Counted from the first letter of the stretch, positions 47,520-59,598 are shown. The stretch: DNA of 64,000 bases from Pseudevernia furfuracea (GCA_022315425.1 JAIUPT010000033.1:2071607-2135606), one strand, 5' to 3'. Notes: a model not told the origin generated them from the letters alone. Translations and numbers: made by a program.

Positions 47520-50500
47520 TCATGGCAGATTAGATAATATAGAGTACATCTGCCAAACAATGACAAAGAATATACTAGTAAGTAAACCACCTATCATAAG
47601 GCTGAGACACATCGTAAATACTAGTAGGTCATCCCCCCACCAAACTAAGGTTCCAGGCATGGAAATTGGCAGGGTGACAAACGCGAGGGAAAAAATACTG
47701 ATAAAGGATAAAGTAAAGCGCAGGGAATTGCGAAGGATAGTGGGTAGGATGAAGCAGATCCAGTACATGATGTCGTCAAAACAGCAAAAACAACGACTCA
47801 TGTATGTTGTCAGCTTTTCCTGTCCTCGCCAGAGTCGGAGACTTGGCGGCTGCGTCCTGAACAGGATTTTTTCCAGATGAGCGGCCTTTTCCTTGGATAA
47901 AACTGTTCTGAGCATATAGGGAACTGTAAATCTCTCGAGGAAGACCTTGTCATCAGAGATCGGGATATGCCAAAACCTGAGGCCCGATACCGCTCCATAC
48001 TCAATCATCACTTCCATGATGCGATATTGATCATCTGTTGCCTCTGATTTTTGCAGGTATATCTGGCGAAGGAAGTTGGCGAAGACTGTCATGTGTCTCC
48101 ACCTAGGCAGATTATTGTTGTAAAGCGTTTCAGTAGGCCGTGCGCCGTGGGCGAGTAGTACTTTTACCATTTCAAATTTGTGATCCCTTGCTCTCGAAGA
48201 CGGATCTAGGAGTCGGAAAAATGTTGGCTGCAATGCTCTGTCAAGAAGTGGACGATGACCTTTTGGTTGCGTCGGGCGAGGTTGCGCCTGCAACGTTAGG
48301 TTCACATACAAAAGCAGCCCCTCTTGAACTGCAAAATCGAGGAAGTTGTTCATACTCCCTGAAAAAGGGGATCTGTCCCGAATCACGAAAGCTACGTTAG
48401 TCCAATAGATTCCAGTTGCTCTTGTCATCTTTCGGGCTAGTTGAAAAAAATTTCCCAAGGTCCGGCCAGCTAGATCGAACTCATCTATCAGTGAAACGTC
48501 TGAAATGCCGTAATTGCCTTCCAAACGGTGAGCGTAGAGCACGAAGTCGCGAAAGTGTCCAAGAAACACACCCTCTTCGGTGTCGCCAAGTGGCCAAGAT
48601 CCTATCGCTTGAGTAGCCAACAACTTCATCTGAGCTAGTACGGCTTTGAGTAAGGTTCTTTCTGAGCTAAATTTTGGAGATGCCCAGCTTTTCAAGAGGT
48701 TTTCCACTTGAGTCGTACTAAGAAAAACTCTGACCGTTTCGTGGAGATAGCTCACAGTATGCCCGTTCGCAATGAGGAGACCTTGGCAACGAGTACTCAG
48801 CAGGCGTAAGGATTCCTTTTCAGAGTCCTTTGAGTTTACCCTCTTGAAATCTTCGCCAAATGAAAACCCCGGATCTATCTTCTCCATTCTATAAACCGCG
48901 ATTGCAAGCAGGGAAAGAGGCCCCGTTGCTTCTTTTGTCAGCTGAAAGAGTTCGGCTGCCTCTTCTCTATAGATATCATGTATTCTTCGCAGCATGAGCC
49001 GGTAGTAATCCTCGAGGTCATTAGGGAGACGCCGAAGCCGTTTTTGAAGATCGCCAATGTCATCTTCACTCCCTAGACCGAGTAAAAGCTCGTTGACAAC
49101 AAGGCGAACCCAAAGGAAAACACCTTGCGCATTTGCAACAATCTCGTTTATCAATTCCTTGCATCGGGCGTCAAAGGCGGCAAGCCGAGTGTAATCACTG
49201 TCATCCGCAAGCATTCGATTTACATAATGGTTGATGTCAGGCTTTGTGAGCTCTTTAAGCATCAACTTCCCAGAGTAGTTGCCAAAGGCCTTGAGAAAGA
49301 CATGTAAATGCCGACTCGAAAGACAAATCTTGATGTTGGTTGATTTGGCCAAATTCTCAACCATACGAACAATATCTTTGTGGTTGCCGTCAAGCTCATC
49401 CAGGCCATCAATGAAGAAGCAAAACATCAAGGACGGCGTCTGCTTGCCCAACGCCTGGAACACTTCTGTTATTTCGCTTTTGGACCATATTCTTGCGTTA
49501 GCGCCAAAGGTGTGGTAGCGGGATGAGCATACGGCTGGTACCAAATCCGGACATTGAGACAACACCCCATACAACAGAGATTGTAGCAGACCCTGCTCAG
49601 ACTTCTGCAGAGTGTCACCTAAGCCCGAAAAGAAAAAACTAGCTGTAACGACTTTTGCATGCCCCGCCTAGCTCTGGAGTTCCATTTTGGTTCTGACATC
49701 CTCGACGATATATCTCATCAACGTCGACTTTCCGGACCCAGCTTTTCCGGATATCCAGTAGATGTTATTTCCGGATCGCAGCCAATTCAAAAAGCTCGGC
49801 TGCCGGCGGAACGTGTGATTCTCGCTGTTCACCTCGGCATATCTAATGTTACTATCACTGCAGCTATCGTTATCGCCATTCCTTTCTATTTCGCGGAGCC
49901 CCCAAGACCCTTTGTATTGCGATTGATGTTGTTCGAAGATCCATTCATAGGTATGAGGGAATGCCTCTACTACATTCGACTGCCGCTCTCCCCTGGTTGG
50001 AAAGTCCAAGCTTTTGACTATGTCAACGGAATTCTGCTCGTAGGCCAGCTGGGTCAAACGAGATAGCATTTCTGAGAATGAAGTAGTAGCTTGCACGTTG
50101 TTCGATGCCGTTCTTGATGCCTCGATACTGGCGATTATGTCTTCCTCAGTTCTGTCATTTGATGATTGGCAAGGTTGTCAAGCACCGTGAAGATGGCCGA
50201 CTGTCGATCACTGTGGTCCCTCTGTCATTTTCATTTCGCTGTGTAGTATAGAGGAGGACTTACTTTATCATAGTCACAAGGCGCCGGTTTATCTGCTTTT
50301 GAATATTGTCAAGCTGGTCTTCAAGACGCTTGATCTTATCTTTATTCTTAGATTTCTGGGTGAGCACTGCTTTGCGAAAAGTCTCCAATTTTCTCTGAGC
50401 GCCTTGGGAATGCTTATCGACCTTAAGCTCATTCAACAAATTTAGCAAATCATTGGCTACTGTTTTGCAGGCCGTGACAAGATCTCGTAAGGCGGTCTCA

Positions 50501-50721
50501 CTTCCAGAAGACACTCCTGTCTGTGAATATCTTCGATCGGGTTGTAGTAGATGTTTGTTCAATGAGTTGATGTGGCTGGTGATATCCTCGGTACGAAGAT
50601 TCGCTCGCGAGGCGCCTTCGATGGACTGGTAAATCTGATGGCCCTCGGCGATTAGCTTACTGCTGAAATCGACAAACTGGACGATGGCGCTCGCCAAGCT
50701 AATAGCAGTGAGCGGATCCAT
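47520..50721 (-). pseudogene. NACHT NLR-type (STAND) protein with in-frame TAG
   Basis: Exons 50721-50264 and 50151-47520 span 1030 codons. The start MDPLTAISLASAIVQFVDF is the usual N-terminal helical domain of fungal STAND/NLR-like proteins. A NACHT ATPase follows: Walker A GKAGSGKSTLM (about 283-293) and Walker B CFFIDGLDELDG (about 395-406), then a winged-helix-like region. An ankyrin-like piece is near residue 820 (MVKVLLAHGARP). Unusually, the last 90 residues hold about three hydrophobic, probably transmembrane, segments. Codon 314 is TAG (49668-49670); the frame on both sides is continuous and conserved (KMELQS before, AGHAKVVTASFFFSG after). In this family a Trp usually stands there, so TGG to TAG is likely. 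Such proteins act in non-self recognition and programmed cell death; this allele would be truncated just after Walker A. The intron (50263-50152) is my best fit. Confidence 0.82.
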
Positions 50722-51420
50722 CTTGAGACTCGTCCTCCCAATTAACAAAAGTAATGAAAGGGTAATGGCAAGCTATCAAGGGCTGTTGCTTCTGGAAGAC
50801 CGTGCAGGGCTGGCAACAGTTGAACTGTCCCACTGTCAGTTGAATCAAGAGTGCAGCAGTTTTGATTACTAATCAATACTAAGCTCGATAAGGTACTTTA
50901 AGTGTGATGCGCGCCTTCCTTGTCGGCAGGGGGGTTTTCGCGATCCTCCCTGGAAAGTCTTGGCAGGGTCACTAGCGTCATATATTTTTCTTCCTGTTGA
51001 AACGCCATATTATTCGCATAACTATAGTGCGGTAAGATATCGTCATCATAGAATATCCCGGTAGGCTTTTCAAGAATGAGGATATACGCATATGAGGATC
51101 ATTGGTAGGGCACAGTTTTCTGTCAGGCGAGCTTTGTTGCTCAGGAGATCAGCACTTCAGGAGATTTTGTCGTATAAAGCTTGGCATCACGCTAGCTTGT
51201 CGCACCATCAATTTTGTTCAGGACAATGTATGAGCTGTCGTGTTTTTTGATGTGACAATCTCTTGGGAGGGAAAGAATGGCAGGATATCCTGCGTTAATG
51301 ATTATCCTAGCGCAATATGGAGAGCAATTTTGAGCGCTTAGATCTTGAGATTTAGAAAGTCTTCTATGATCCTTCTCAGAGTGTTTCCTAGCGACTATAT
51401 TTTCTGACATCTATCTTCTC
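50722..51420. other. Upstream region of NLR-type locus
   Basis: No supported gene. Base composition is still mixed here; the AT-rich subtelomeric block begins just beyond. Confidence 0.45.
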
Positions 51421-52754
51421 ATTGCAGTGAATCCGATATTTCAAATTTACTCTTTACACGGAAGCTTGAGATGATAACTTTCTATTCTAATAACAATTAT
51501 TGATCTTCACTCTGTTTCTCGAGTAAGCTTCTTTGCTTTCTCAATCTTCAGCGTAGAGTCTTACTTCTTTAATCATCTTTCTCCTTTTCTATTCAACAAT
51601 ATTCACGTCGTCGTTCAAGGTCGCAGAACGAGATTCGCAGTAGGTTAGGCGCTTCGCCAGATCGTAGGCGCAAGGCGAGAGTCTGTGTTGATGTCGAAGA
51701 GAAGGTGAATAAGACAGATATAGAGAGATAGTCGTTGAAACGAGAATATAGATAAGGAGATGATTCAAGAAAGAGGCGTTGATATTGAATAATTGACTGT
51801 GACGAAGACGGCGTACTCGAGAGCGAGAAGATACTTCGATGTAGATATCTGAATCATCATTAGTCAATGCGCAAACAACGATAGACTTGGATTACTTTCT
51901 TCGAGTCTTCTTCTGTTTATCCCCGTTGAATCTTGACGTACTTAATGTATCTATTACAATGTCAGCATCTCTCAAGTAGACCTTATTATTAGAATGATGA
52001 TCTTTATCTTGGATGTCTCGTAATTTCGAGACTTGTAACGCTTGTCTTCGCTTTGCTTTATCTGTATTCTCTCCGCTTCAGCTTTCATTTCAAGAATTTC
52101 TAGACACAAGATACTTACGTTTAGTATTGACAGAATGTTGTTCAACGTCGCGCGTATGTGAGCCGTGTTTTGAATATTGAACTTATTAGCAACCCTTCGT
52201 CTGCAATCATTGTAAAGACTTATCATTATGTCTGTCACATCTTATTACTTCTGCTTAAATTCTTTATCTGCTCAAGTCAGTATATTTTATAGCTCGTGTA
52301 AGTGTCAGCTTACTCTGTTTAAACACGTATCTTATAGCATAGATGTATTAAAATCATTTAATATTCACGCTTCAAACTTGATTATACATCTTCGTATCGC
52401 GACTCGACTTATCTTTATCCTCAAGTCTTCATTATCTTATCGTGATCATTAAGTTGTTAACAAGAATAGAATTTTTGACTTATATAACTTATTACCTCAT
52501 CTAACAGCTCGTCTCTCACGATTTCTAAAATATAGCTATTATAATTCGTATTATTCTAGATCTTCGATATAACGCAGTCGCTGTCATTATCATCTAGCGC
52601 TTAACTTCCTCTATCATCGAGCGCTTCTAAGTAATAACAAGCTTTTATATTTATTATTCTTGCAAATATATGATAAAAAATGAATATGATTGTATTTCAG
52701 ATAAGATACTTAGGTAGATATCAAGATCGAGTATTAGCGGCGAGCTTTGCGCAG

Positions 52755-52965
52755 TCATATTAGAAGCGGAGCAAAGGCATCAGAAGGACACGAAAAGTGG
52801 GACGAAACGGAGAGAACTGGAGAGAACTGGAGAAGTATACTAGGTATGAGCAAGGATGGAGAAGGATATAGGGAGGTTGAGGATGAATAGAGAGGATTGG
52901 AAATGGATGGAGAAAGGCGCGGAGAAAACGAAGAAAGCGAGGAGGAAGGCGGAGAATAAGGTGCG
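52755..52965 (+). other. Purine-rich strand segment
   Basis: About 210 bp are almost all A and G on the plus strand (ggagagaactggagagaact, gaaaacgaagaaagcgagga), in contrast to both neighbours. There is no reading frame of note. It could be a simple-sequence expansion or part of a decayed element. Confidence 0.6.
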
Positions 52966-53022
52966 ACAGCCAGACATGGGATTATATAGTCTCATATTCA
53001 GAAAATATAGCTTTTAATGAAA

Positions 53023-53208
53023 ATCGTAAAATTCAAGTAGAAACGAGCTCGCGCTGTCAAATAACAGGATCTCACGATGTCTACAGCTCGATTAGGTAGT
53101 AGCTTTCTGATCAAAATCGCAGGATTCGAGGAACAGCGAGCTCAAGATGTCAAATAATAGAATCGCATCAAATCTAAAGCTCGATTAGCTAGTATCACCT
53201 AAGAGAAT
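53023..53208 (+). repeat. 93-bp degenerate tandem duplication
   Basis: Two copies (53023-53115 and 53116-53208) share atcg(t/c)a(a/g)(a/g)attc, gagctc, tgtcaaataa(c/t)a, agctcgatta and tagtagct-like words in the same order. They differ mostly by C/T and A/G changes, in line with mutation of a duplicated sequence. Confidence 0.65.
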
Positions 53209-53784
53209 TGAATACTCAGTCATTTATTCACTCAAATCTGCCCCCCCGTCGCACAGCTTTTCAGCCAGATCTCGCGTCGACGACCTTATCGCTGTAGACC
53301 TCTTTCACTAAAGTATCTTGGAATTCAGCTCTTCGTTATAAAAGCGAAAAGCGTAAGATAGTACTTTCATATGATAACTTGAAAATTGAAATATTTTGAA
53401 ATTTGAATATTAGATTTGTGCGACGCCGTCAAGTCTTCGATTTAGCGTTCTTTTCTTATCTCACGTTAATCGTATTTATATACTTTATATATTTCTACTT
53501 AGATTTTAAAGAATCTTAGTTACGTATAATTTATAATATAATTTAACAATAATAATAATATAATAATCTATATTATAAACTTATTATTTAAGATAAAGAA
53601 TTCTATTATTTATTAATATACTTTATCTTATAATCTTTTTATTATTAAATAACATTACTTTAATATAATTAAGTACTTTATATACTTAAATAAAATAATT
53701 AGTTAAGAACGTAATTATTAACTTAGACTTGAAATTAATACTTAGATTATTAAATTTATTAATTATTAAGATTTAAAATATATT

Positions 53785-53797
53785 AAATATATTTTAA
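53785..53797 (+). repeat. LINE target-site duplication, left
   Basis: AAATATATTTTAA, identical to 54705-54717, directly before the first base of the LINE body. Confidence 0.85.
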
Positions 53798-54704
53798 TCC
53801 GGAACCAAGCACTTAGAGGCAGCCACCCCGTTACGAAGCTAGGAAATGCGAGGATCCGGAGAAAGCTAAGAGAGAAACGAGATAGAAGACGAGTAGTTCT
53901 CCAGACCCCAGCAGAAGATAAAGAAGAGTGGGCCCTAAGGACGCTTCGACTCGAAAATTGAGACTCCCTGCAGACACCTGACGGAGAAAGGATATCAAGA
54001 AGGGCTAGAGGCCTTGTTGAAGACTGGCAGAAAGCAGCCTGAGAAGCAGTGTGGGCTCAGTACCAGACTGGGATCCCAGAAGAACGACGCAGCCCCGCAC
54101 AAAGGGGAGATCTATGATCAAATAGGAGATCTCTCCATGAAGGCCTAGCAAAAGCAGAGAGCTCCGCTCTAACCCAGCTACGAACAGAGAAGATTGACCT
54201 AGCACACTTTCTGCATATGTGCAGGGTCCCTGAGATACTCTCTTCCGCATGCGAGTGTGGCTGGAGAAAACAGGATGCTAGACACGTTCTCCTATTCTGC
54301 CCAAGGCTGAGAAGCGAGAGACAAACTCTTCTGGAGAAGGCTGAGACAGCTGATCTGAGAGAGATGTTGACAACCCCGCGAGGGGCAAAGGCCGCAGCGC
54401 GATGGCTGATCTCGATTGACCTTCTAGGATAGTTCTCGCTGGCTAAGGAGCAGTTATATGGCAGGCAATAATAGGAGCAGCAACAAGTACTCCAAGAAGG
54501 CACACGAATTCGTACGAACAGGCTAGGGAACGCAGTGTGGTAGGAAGACTATGCGACAAGAAGATGCGATAAGAAAGAATAGCGAGAGTTTTTACCCTGT
54601 TTCGACTAGTCGGAGAAAGGTTTCTCTTGCAATATAGCCTAAGCAGTAGCCCGTAATTACTCTCCGTAGCTTGAGTAGACACGAGTATAAAATCAAATCA
54701 AATC
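53798..54704 (+). mobile_element. 5'-truncated LINE (Tad1-like) insertion
   Basis: A 907-bp island of ordinary base composition inside AT-rich DNA encodes the tail of a non-LTR retrotransposon. The plus strand reads SLHEGLAKAESSALTQLRTEK, then LAHFLHMCRVP, the zinc-knuckle ACECGWRKQDARHVLLFC (CxC...H...C) and TPRGAKAAARWL, as at the C-terminus of Tad1/I-type elements after reverse transcriptase and RNase H. Those upstream domains are missing, so the copy is 5'-truncated. At least three in-frame stops upstream of SLHEG show that it is dead. It ends in a short (AAATC)n tail and is flanked by an exact 13-bp target-site duplication. Confidence 0.88.
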
Positions 54705-54717
54705 AAATATATTTTAA
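54705..54717 (+). repeat. LINE target-site duplication, right
   Basis: AAATATATTTTAA follows the AAATCAAATC tail of the LINE and is identical to 53785-53797. Confidence 0.85.
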
Positions 54718-55235
54718 AGTATATTACTTATTTAATATAATACTTTTCTTATTATATAATAATAGATATTATTATAGAAATTATTATTTATTAAATAATC
54801 GCGCTTTATTAAGTACGATTATAATCTTATTTAATATTTACTTAAATATAAACGTAATAACTTATAATTAAGTAATTAATAATAATAATAATAATAATAA
54901 TTAGATTCTATTAAAGTATACTTACGTATTAAGTATTAAATAGATATAAAAATCTATTATAATATTCTTATTTTTATTTTTATTTAAAGATAAACTTAAT
55001 ATAAGTAAGTATTAAATATATAATATACGTCTAAATATTAAAGATTAAGATTAAAATATAAATATAAATATACTTATTATCTTAATATCTTAAATTTCTA
55101 AAGAATTAGATAATTATATTATATTATTACTTAAGAGACTTAAGATATTATTTTTACGTTATTTTATCTCGAAGTAATAATAATTAAAGAACTATAAAAT
55201 CTACGTAGAGTGAAACTTTCTATTTTAATAGAGTA
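54718..55235. other. Extremely AT-rich DNA
   Basis: Direct continuation of the AT-rich DNA interrupted by the LINE. It consists of ta/at runs and an (aat)n stretch near 54880-54900. No gene. Confidence 0.8.
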
Positions 55236-58200
55236 ATGTTTTATTATCTCTACGAAAATTGCACATCCCAGTTACATAGTATTATACGCTGTTCATCTAA
55301 TCCTACTTCTTCCTATCTAGTCGACGCTATTCACACTCGTTTCGAGGTGACCTTCAGCATACTAACTATACGTCTCTCGTCCGTGGGCTCAAGCAGAGAG
55401 AGATCAAGTAGTCGATCTTGTTTACTCGTAGTAACAAAGCGCAATCTTCTCACTCTTATAAAGATGCGTCTCTTCGTGTCTCGATCAAAGCAATGAAAGA
55501 AGATTTATAGAATCTGCGCATATAATTGTTCTATAAAGCGTAATTCACGTAAACAAATAAAGTCTTCTCGCTTTAATGAAGTGCGCGCAGAGAGTAAACT
55601 GAGCAGATAATTAGTATTAAAGTAAAGATGCGTATTTGAAAAGAAATATTTACGAATCTTGAAAGCTGAACTAATTATATCAGTAAAGAGGCTTTGAGTC
55701 AAGCGTGAATATCTTATATTCGTACTCTGTGAGAGCAGCTTGTAATTCTCGAAAGAAATCACTAATAATCTTCACCTAACTCATCTTTGTCGGAAGCTCA
55801 CATGTGCGAATTATTTGATTAGCGATCTTGTCATATACGAGAGAATTAACATGTCTGTCATCTTCTACGTATTATTAAAACTTATTATTGTCATCTTCTG
55901 CCTGAGCGAGAATAGAGCTTGCGACGAGATCTTGAAATAGTTTAGAACATCTCTGCTGAAGCTTCTGAAGCGCATTTGATATATCGAGATCGATAGCATC
56001 AAAAGCTCTCTCTAATGTAAGTCTGATCGTGCTTTGAATGCAAGATTTAATGAGAAGTTGACGCTCGACCTTTCGATGATTCGTGAAAAGAATCATGACT
56101 TTAAAAAATCTAAAGACAATGATTAGTTTAATAGCAAGTTCAATCATTAGAGATAGAGAGTTACTTGTGTATTCGTTCTCTCGGCAGAGCGTTGACGTTT
56201 CATAACAATTTATATTTCGTTATTAGCGCTGAAAAGTGTAGAGCAGCGTGCACGTTAGAAAGAGTCGTTATTTTATTCTCGATAGTAGCTTCTGATAAGG
56301 CCGGCTCTGCAATTCTGTCAAAGGTGCTGTATATTACTTGACTTGCTTGACTTGCTGTAGCGCTGAACTGGCTTTCAGACTTCGAGAACATTATCGGCGC
56401 TTTACCTTTTTCTGTCTTCTTTGATTTATTCTGCTTGACTTTCTTTCTCGTCACTGTTACTGCTGTATTCATTATTGTCTGAAATCCCAGCCTAGCTTCG
56501 AGAATCGTAGAAGGTAGCGTAGCTCGTTCTTGAACGCTCAACGCTGTAGAAGCAATTAAACTATTGCTCTTAGCGATTCGAGTCAGAAAGATAATGACTC
56601 ATTTATTAGCTGATCTGTTCGCAGTGCATTGTGTTTGTGCTAGTAATGCAGTCTTATATTTAGATCTCATATAAGACAGACGGAGAGGTCACTTTCTTAG
56701 CAATACTGAAATAATTACTGAAGCTCTCGCACACTTCGACATGGTTCAAGACTTCATATGCGTTGCAGGAGATTGAATTCGCCCTCACTCAGAGGGAAAT
56801 GAAAATGCACGAAATTGGGTTATAAAGTCTTCGAGAGCTTGTTTGATGAGAATGTCTTTATATAGCATCGACATAATTCTTCTAACTATGTCGGCAAATT
56901 CGCTGTGTGCGAGGTCGTCTGGTCGACTTACAATTAGATTCAGAGCTGGAGTCAAAGTCTGTAGCGTTGAAGGTTCTGCTGTCAAATCGTGCTGTCTGAA
57001 ATGAGTGGTTCGTTGAGTAATTCCTATTGAAGCACCGCGGGCCCTTTGATAGAGAGTTTGATGATGATAGCGGTCATGATTACAAGTGTCGAAGCTCATG
57101 TTATCTCGTGTATCTTGATCGACGTAACACATTCTACAAGACAAGTTTGCAGTAGAATCTAAGAAGTCAGTCGCTTCTTGCTGAGACTTCATGTCTTTTG
57201 TGAATGTCAAAATGGGAGCTCAGATCTCTTGAATTTCTTCGTTGATCTGTAGTTTACAGTCATCTTCAAGCATTTGAAAACCCTTCTCTAGAGTCTTGAC
57301 AACATCGTTGAGACATAATTCGTGCGATTCAAGTGTGATAGAAAAGATATTCCTTGTACGCTATCTTTCGTGCAAAGCTAGAGCGGCGATGATAAGATAA
57401 ATGTCAGTCAGAGATCGATACATGTTTCGATACAAATCAAAGTCGTCGATGAAGCAAGTAAAAGGTAGCGAGATGATCTCGAACTATAGAATCTTCGTAA
57501 TTCTGGCGCGTTCGTAATACTATAGCTCTAGTTCTCTCTTAATTGCGCTTAGTTGATCCGTTGAGCGATACTAATAACGTTGACGATTGAATATGTGTTT
57601 GATCGACGCGCTGATAGCTCGATTTCCTTGTTCGAAGGTACGTTAAATTGCTATATAGTCAACGTAAGTCACCATCTCAGACTTTAGCTCTATCACATTA
57701 TTCTCAATCAAGATCATCGCTCGAGAAGTCGACTCATCAAGGGTTGATCTCATCACAACTCTTTGCGCAAAGATAAGTATAGAATTTTTAGTAACAGAGC
57801 TTGGGCGTCTATCTCGGTCGAAGAAAAAGATACGAGCAAAGTTTAAGTCATTGTACTGAACAAAGTCCGATGGAATAATGGGACTCTGATCATGGGAATA
57901 TTTGACATAATCGTTTGAGCATGTGCGTATGCTCGAGCCTCAGCAATGGCTTTGTCAAAGCTCAGTCGCGCTTTCGACAATGTCGACCATATCGAAATGA
58001 AGTTTCGTATCTCTGTCTTTGATGCTCAGAAGCATAACAGCTAGATATCTAGAATCGAAATGATACATCTCCGCTGTTACGCCAGAGGTGTTGAATGACA
58101 TCTTTTCTATTTTGATAGAAACGTTAGATCTTCGCAATAACGGAAGCGAAAGTCTGTTTCGAGCCTAAGATTGTATTGTAGAAAGGCGCGCTGGCAGCTC

Positions 58201-58900
58201 CTTCGCAGTTGTATCGTCTTTCAGAGTCAATATCTCTCGTAGAGATGCATAGTCGAGACGCGTGATGTTCTTGGCTTTACATTAGATTGCAAATTCAAGA
58301 GTGAAGTCTGTGAGTTCGCGTTTTGAGCGATGCTCTGATATTTCAACGATGTTATTTTTAGAGTTATTAGGCTGAGCAGAAGAAGAAAGCTCGAGAGAAT
58401 TCAAGAAAGCTTCGCTAGACGTAGATAAGGAGTTCGTATGAGTGTCGCGTAAACGCGAGCGGAGAATCTCAGATGTTGATTATGGAGGCGTCGATATGAT
58501 AGAAGGATCGGACTGTTTAGATACGTCGAAAATGATAACGTCGATGCTGTTGTCTTCGATCTCGAATCTATCGTTGTTCAAGAGATATTGCATATCGTGG
58601 CTAAGATCATCTCGGTGCAAATTCTATTGAGTATGCTCTTTATTCTCATCAATTATTCTCAGCGCATATTTCTTCGCTTCTTCAGACTTGCTCGCGCTTT
58701 GTAAATTCTCTTATACATTTAGTCTCAAATTCAACGTGTTTCGAACTTGTTAATTATTAAGTCAGCGTGCTATGTGCGAGCTGATGAGGAGTTCTGAATC
58801 AGACTCGAGTGTGCGTGTTGAAGTTCTTGAAGAATCACGAGAAGATAGTAATAAGGCTTCATCTTCAATGAACTCGTCATCTAGATCTACTCTCTATTAG
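55236..58900 (-). pseudogene. Decayed coding relic, probably transposon-derived
   Basis: Separate minus-strand open stretches follow one another in order: 58137-57955, 57210-56785, 56541-56200, 56147-55875 and 55762-55505. They contain protein-like strings such as CRMCYVDQDTRDN, PDDLAHSEFADIVRR, TLSNVHAALHFSALITKY and TNHRKVERQLLIKSCIQ. In this order they look like one long gene broken by many stops. From memory, similar strings (PxDxAHSEF..., NVHxGLH..., TNHRxVExxLL...) occur in repeated uncharacterised fungal proteins linked to mobile elements. The bias to TA-containing codons suggests RIP. No intact frame remains. Confidence 0.45.
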
Positions 58901-59040
58901 TATCTGCTTTTAATGCTCGACTTATGACTCACAGATATTCTGCTGCTCGAAAGCTTCTGAAGATGTCGTAATCGTCTCTTCTGTCAGGGTCATAGCAGAG
59001 CTAGAACATATTTCAAGTTAACAAGCTCTATAGCTTTAAT

Positions 59041-59218
59041 CTAACCCTAGTATTCTCGGGCTTTGCCTGGCAAAACCCATCCGGATAAATTTTTCATTGG
59101 TGGAACAACGTTTTCCGGATCGACCGCTAGCGGCAGGTTTTGCAAGGCAAAGCCTACCTTGGCAATGACCGCCAGCGACGTCCACCATAAAGATTTGCAT
59201 GCAGTCTTCGTCGCTGAG
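59041..59218 (+). repeat. Hairpin repeat A, copy 1
   Basis: About 178 bp starting CTAACCCTAG. The left arm GGCTTTGCCTGGCAAAACC (59059-59077) and right arm GGTTTTGCAAGGCAAAGCC (59136-59154) are inverted repeats with one mismatch around a 58-bp loop. The element ends near tcgctgag. Similar to B copies at about 80 percent by eye. Confidence 0.85.
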
Positions 59219-59420
59219 CTGTTTCAAGACATAATCGAAGTCATCGTCGCCTCTTTATGCAGTCTGAAAAGACTTTAGAATATTTTTGATCGACACGATT
59301 ATTTGGTGAGGAAAGCGTGCGACGAAGCGCCAAGCCCTCGATAAGGCTGAGTCTGAATTCTATTTAGAACTTCTTACACCTAAGCATTCAAACACCTACT
59401 TTGAGACCGCCGATTGAACA
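59219..59420. other. Spacer between hairpin repeats, module 1
   Basis: About 200 bp with the words gactttagaatattttt, cacgattatttggtgagg and cacctaagcattcaaac. The same spacer recurs at 61746-61966 with a small insertion there (cttgatatgtct), showing that A, spacer and B were duplicated as one unit. Confidence 0.8.
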
Positions 59421-59598
59421 CTAACCCTAGTATTCGACGGCTTTGCACTGCAAAACCCATCCGAATAAATTTTTCATTGGTGGAACAACGTTTTCCGAAT
59501 CGATCGCTAGCGGCAGGTTTTGCAGTGCAAAGCCTCCCAGGGCAATGACCGCCAGCGACGTTTATCATAAATATTTGTATACAGTCTTCCTCGCTGAG
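59421..59598 (+). repeat. Hairpin repeat B, copy 1
   Basis: Related to type A, but the arms are GGCTTTGCACTGCAAAACC (59439-59457) and GGTTTTGCAGTGCAAAGCC (59516-59534), a perfect 19-bp inverted repeat. Changes relative to A occur on both sides and keep pairing. Confidence 0.88.

Larger units (their letters stand above)
51421..53784. other. AT-rich block without intact genes
   Basis: TA-rich DNA with only short open stretches on both strands. Words such as cgtcgtcgatctcg and tcttcg recur, suggesting decayed coding DNA that has lost C:G pairs. From about 53460 the sequence becomes extremely AT-rich (long taattataa runs). This fits repeat-induced point mutation (RIP), but a dinucleotide count is required. 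Confidence 0.6.

Noticed and set aside
47137..47880. Plus-strand open frame of 247 codons
   Set aside because: Most of it is antisense to the conserved 3' part of the NLR-type gene, and its translation is Arg/Ser-rich without family features.
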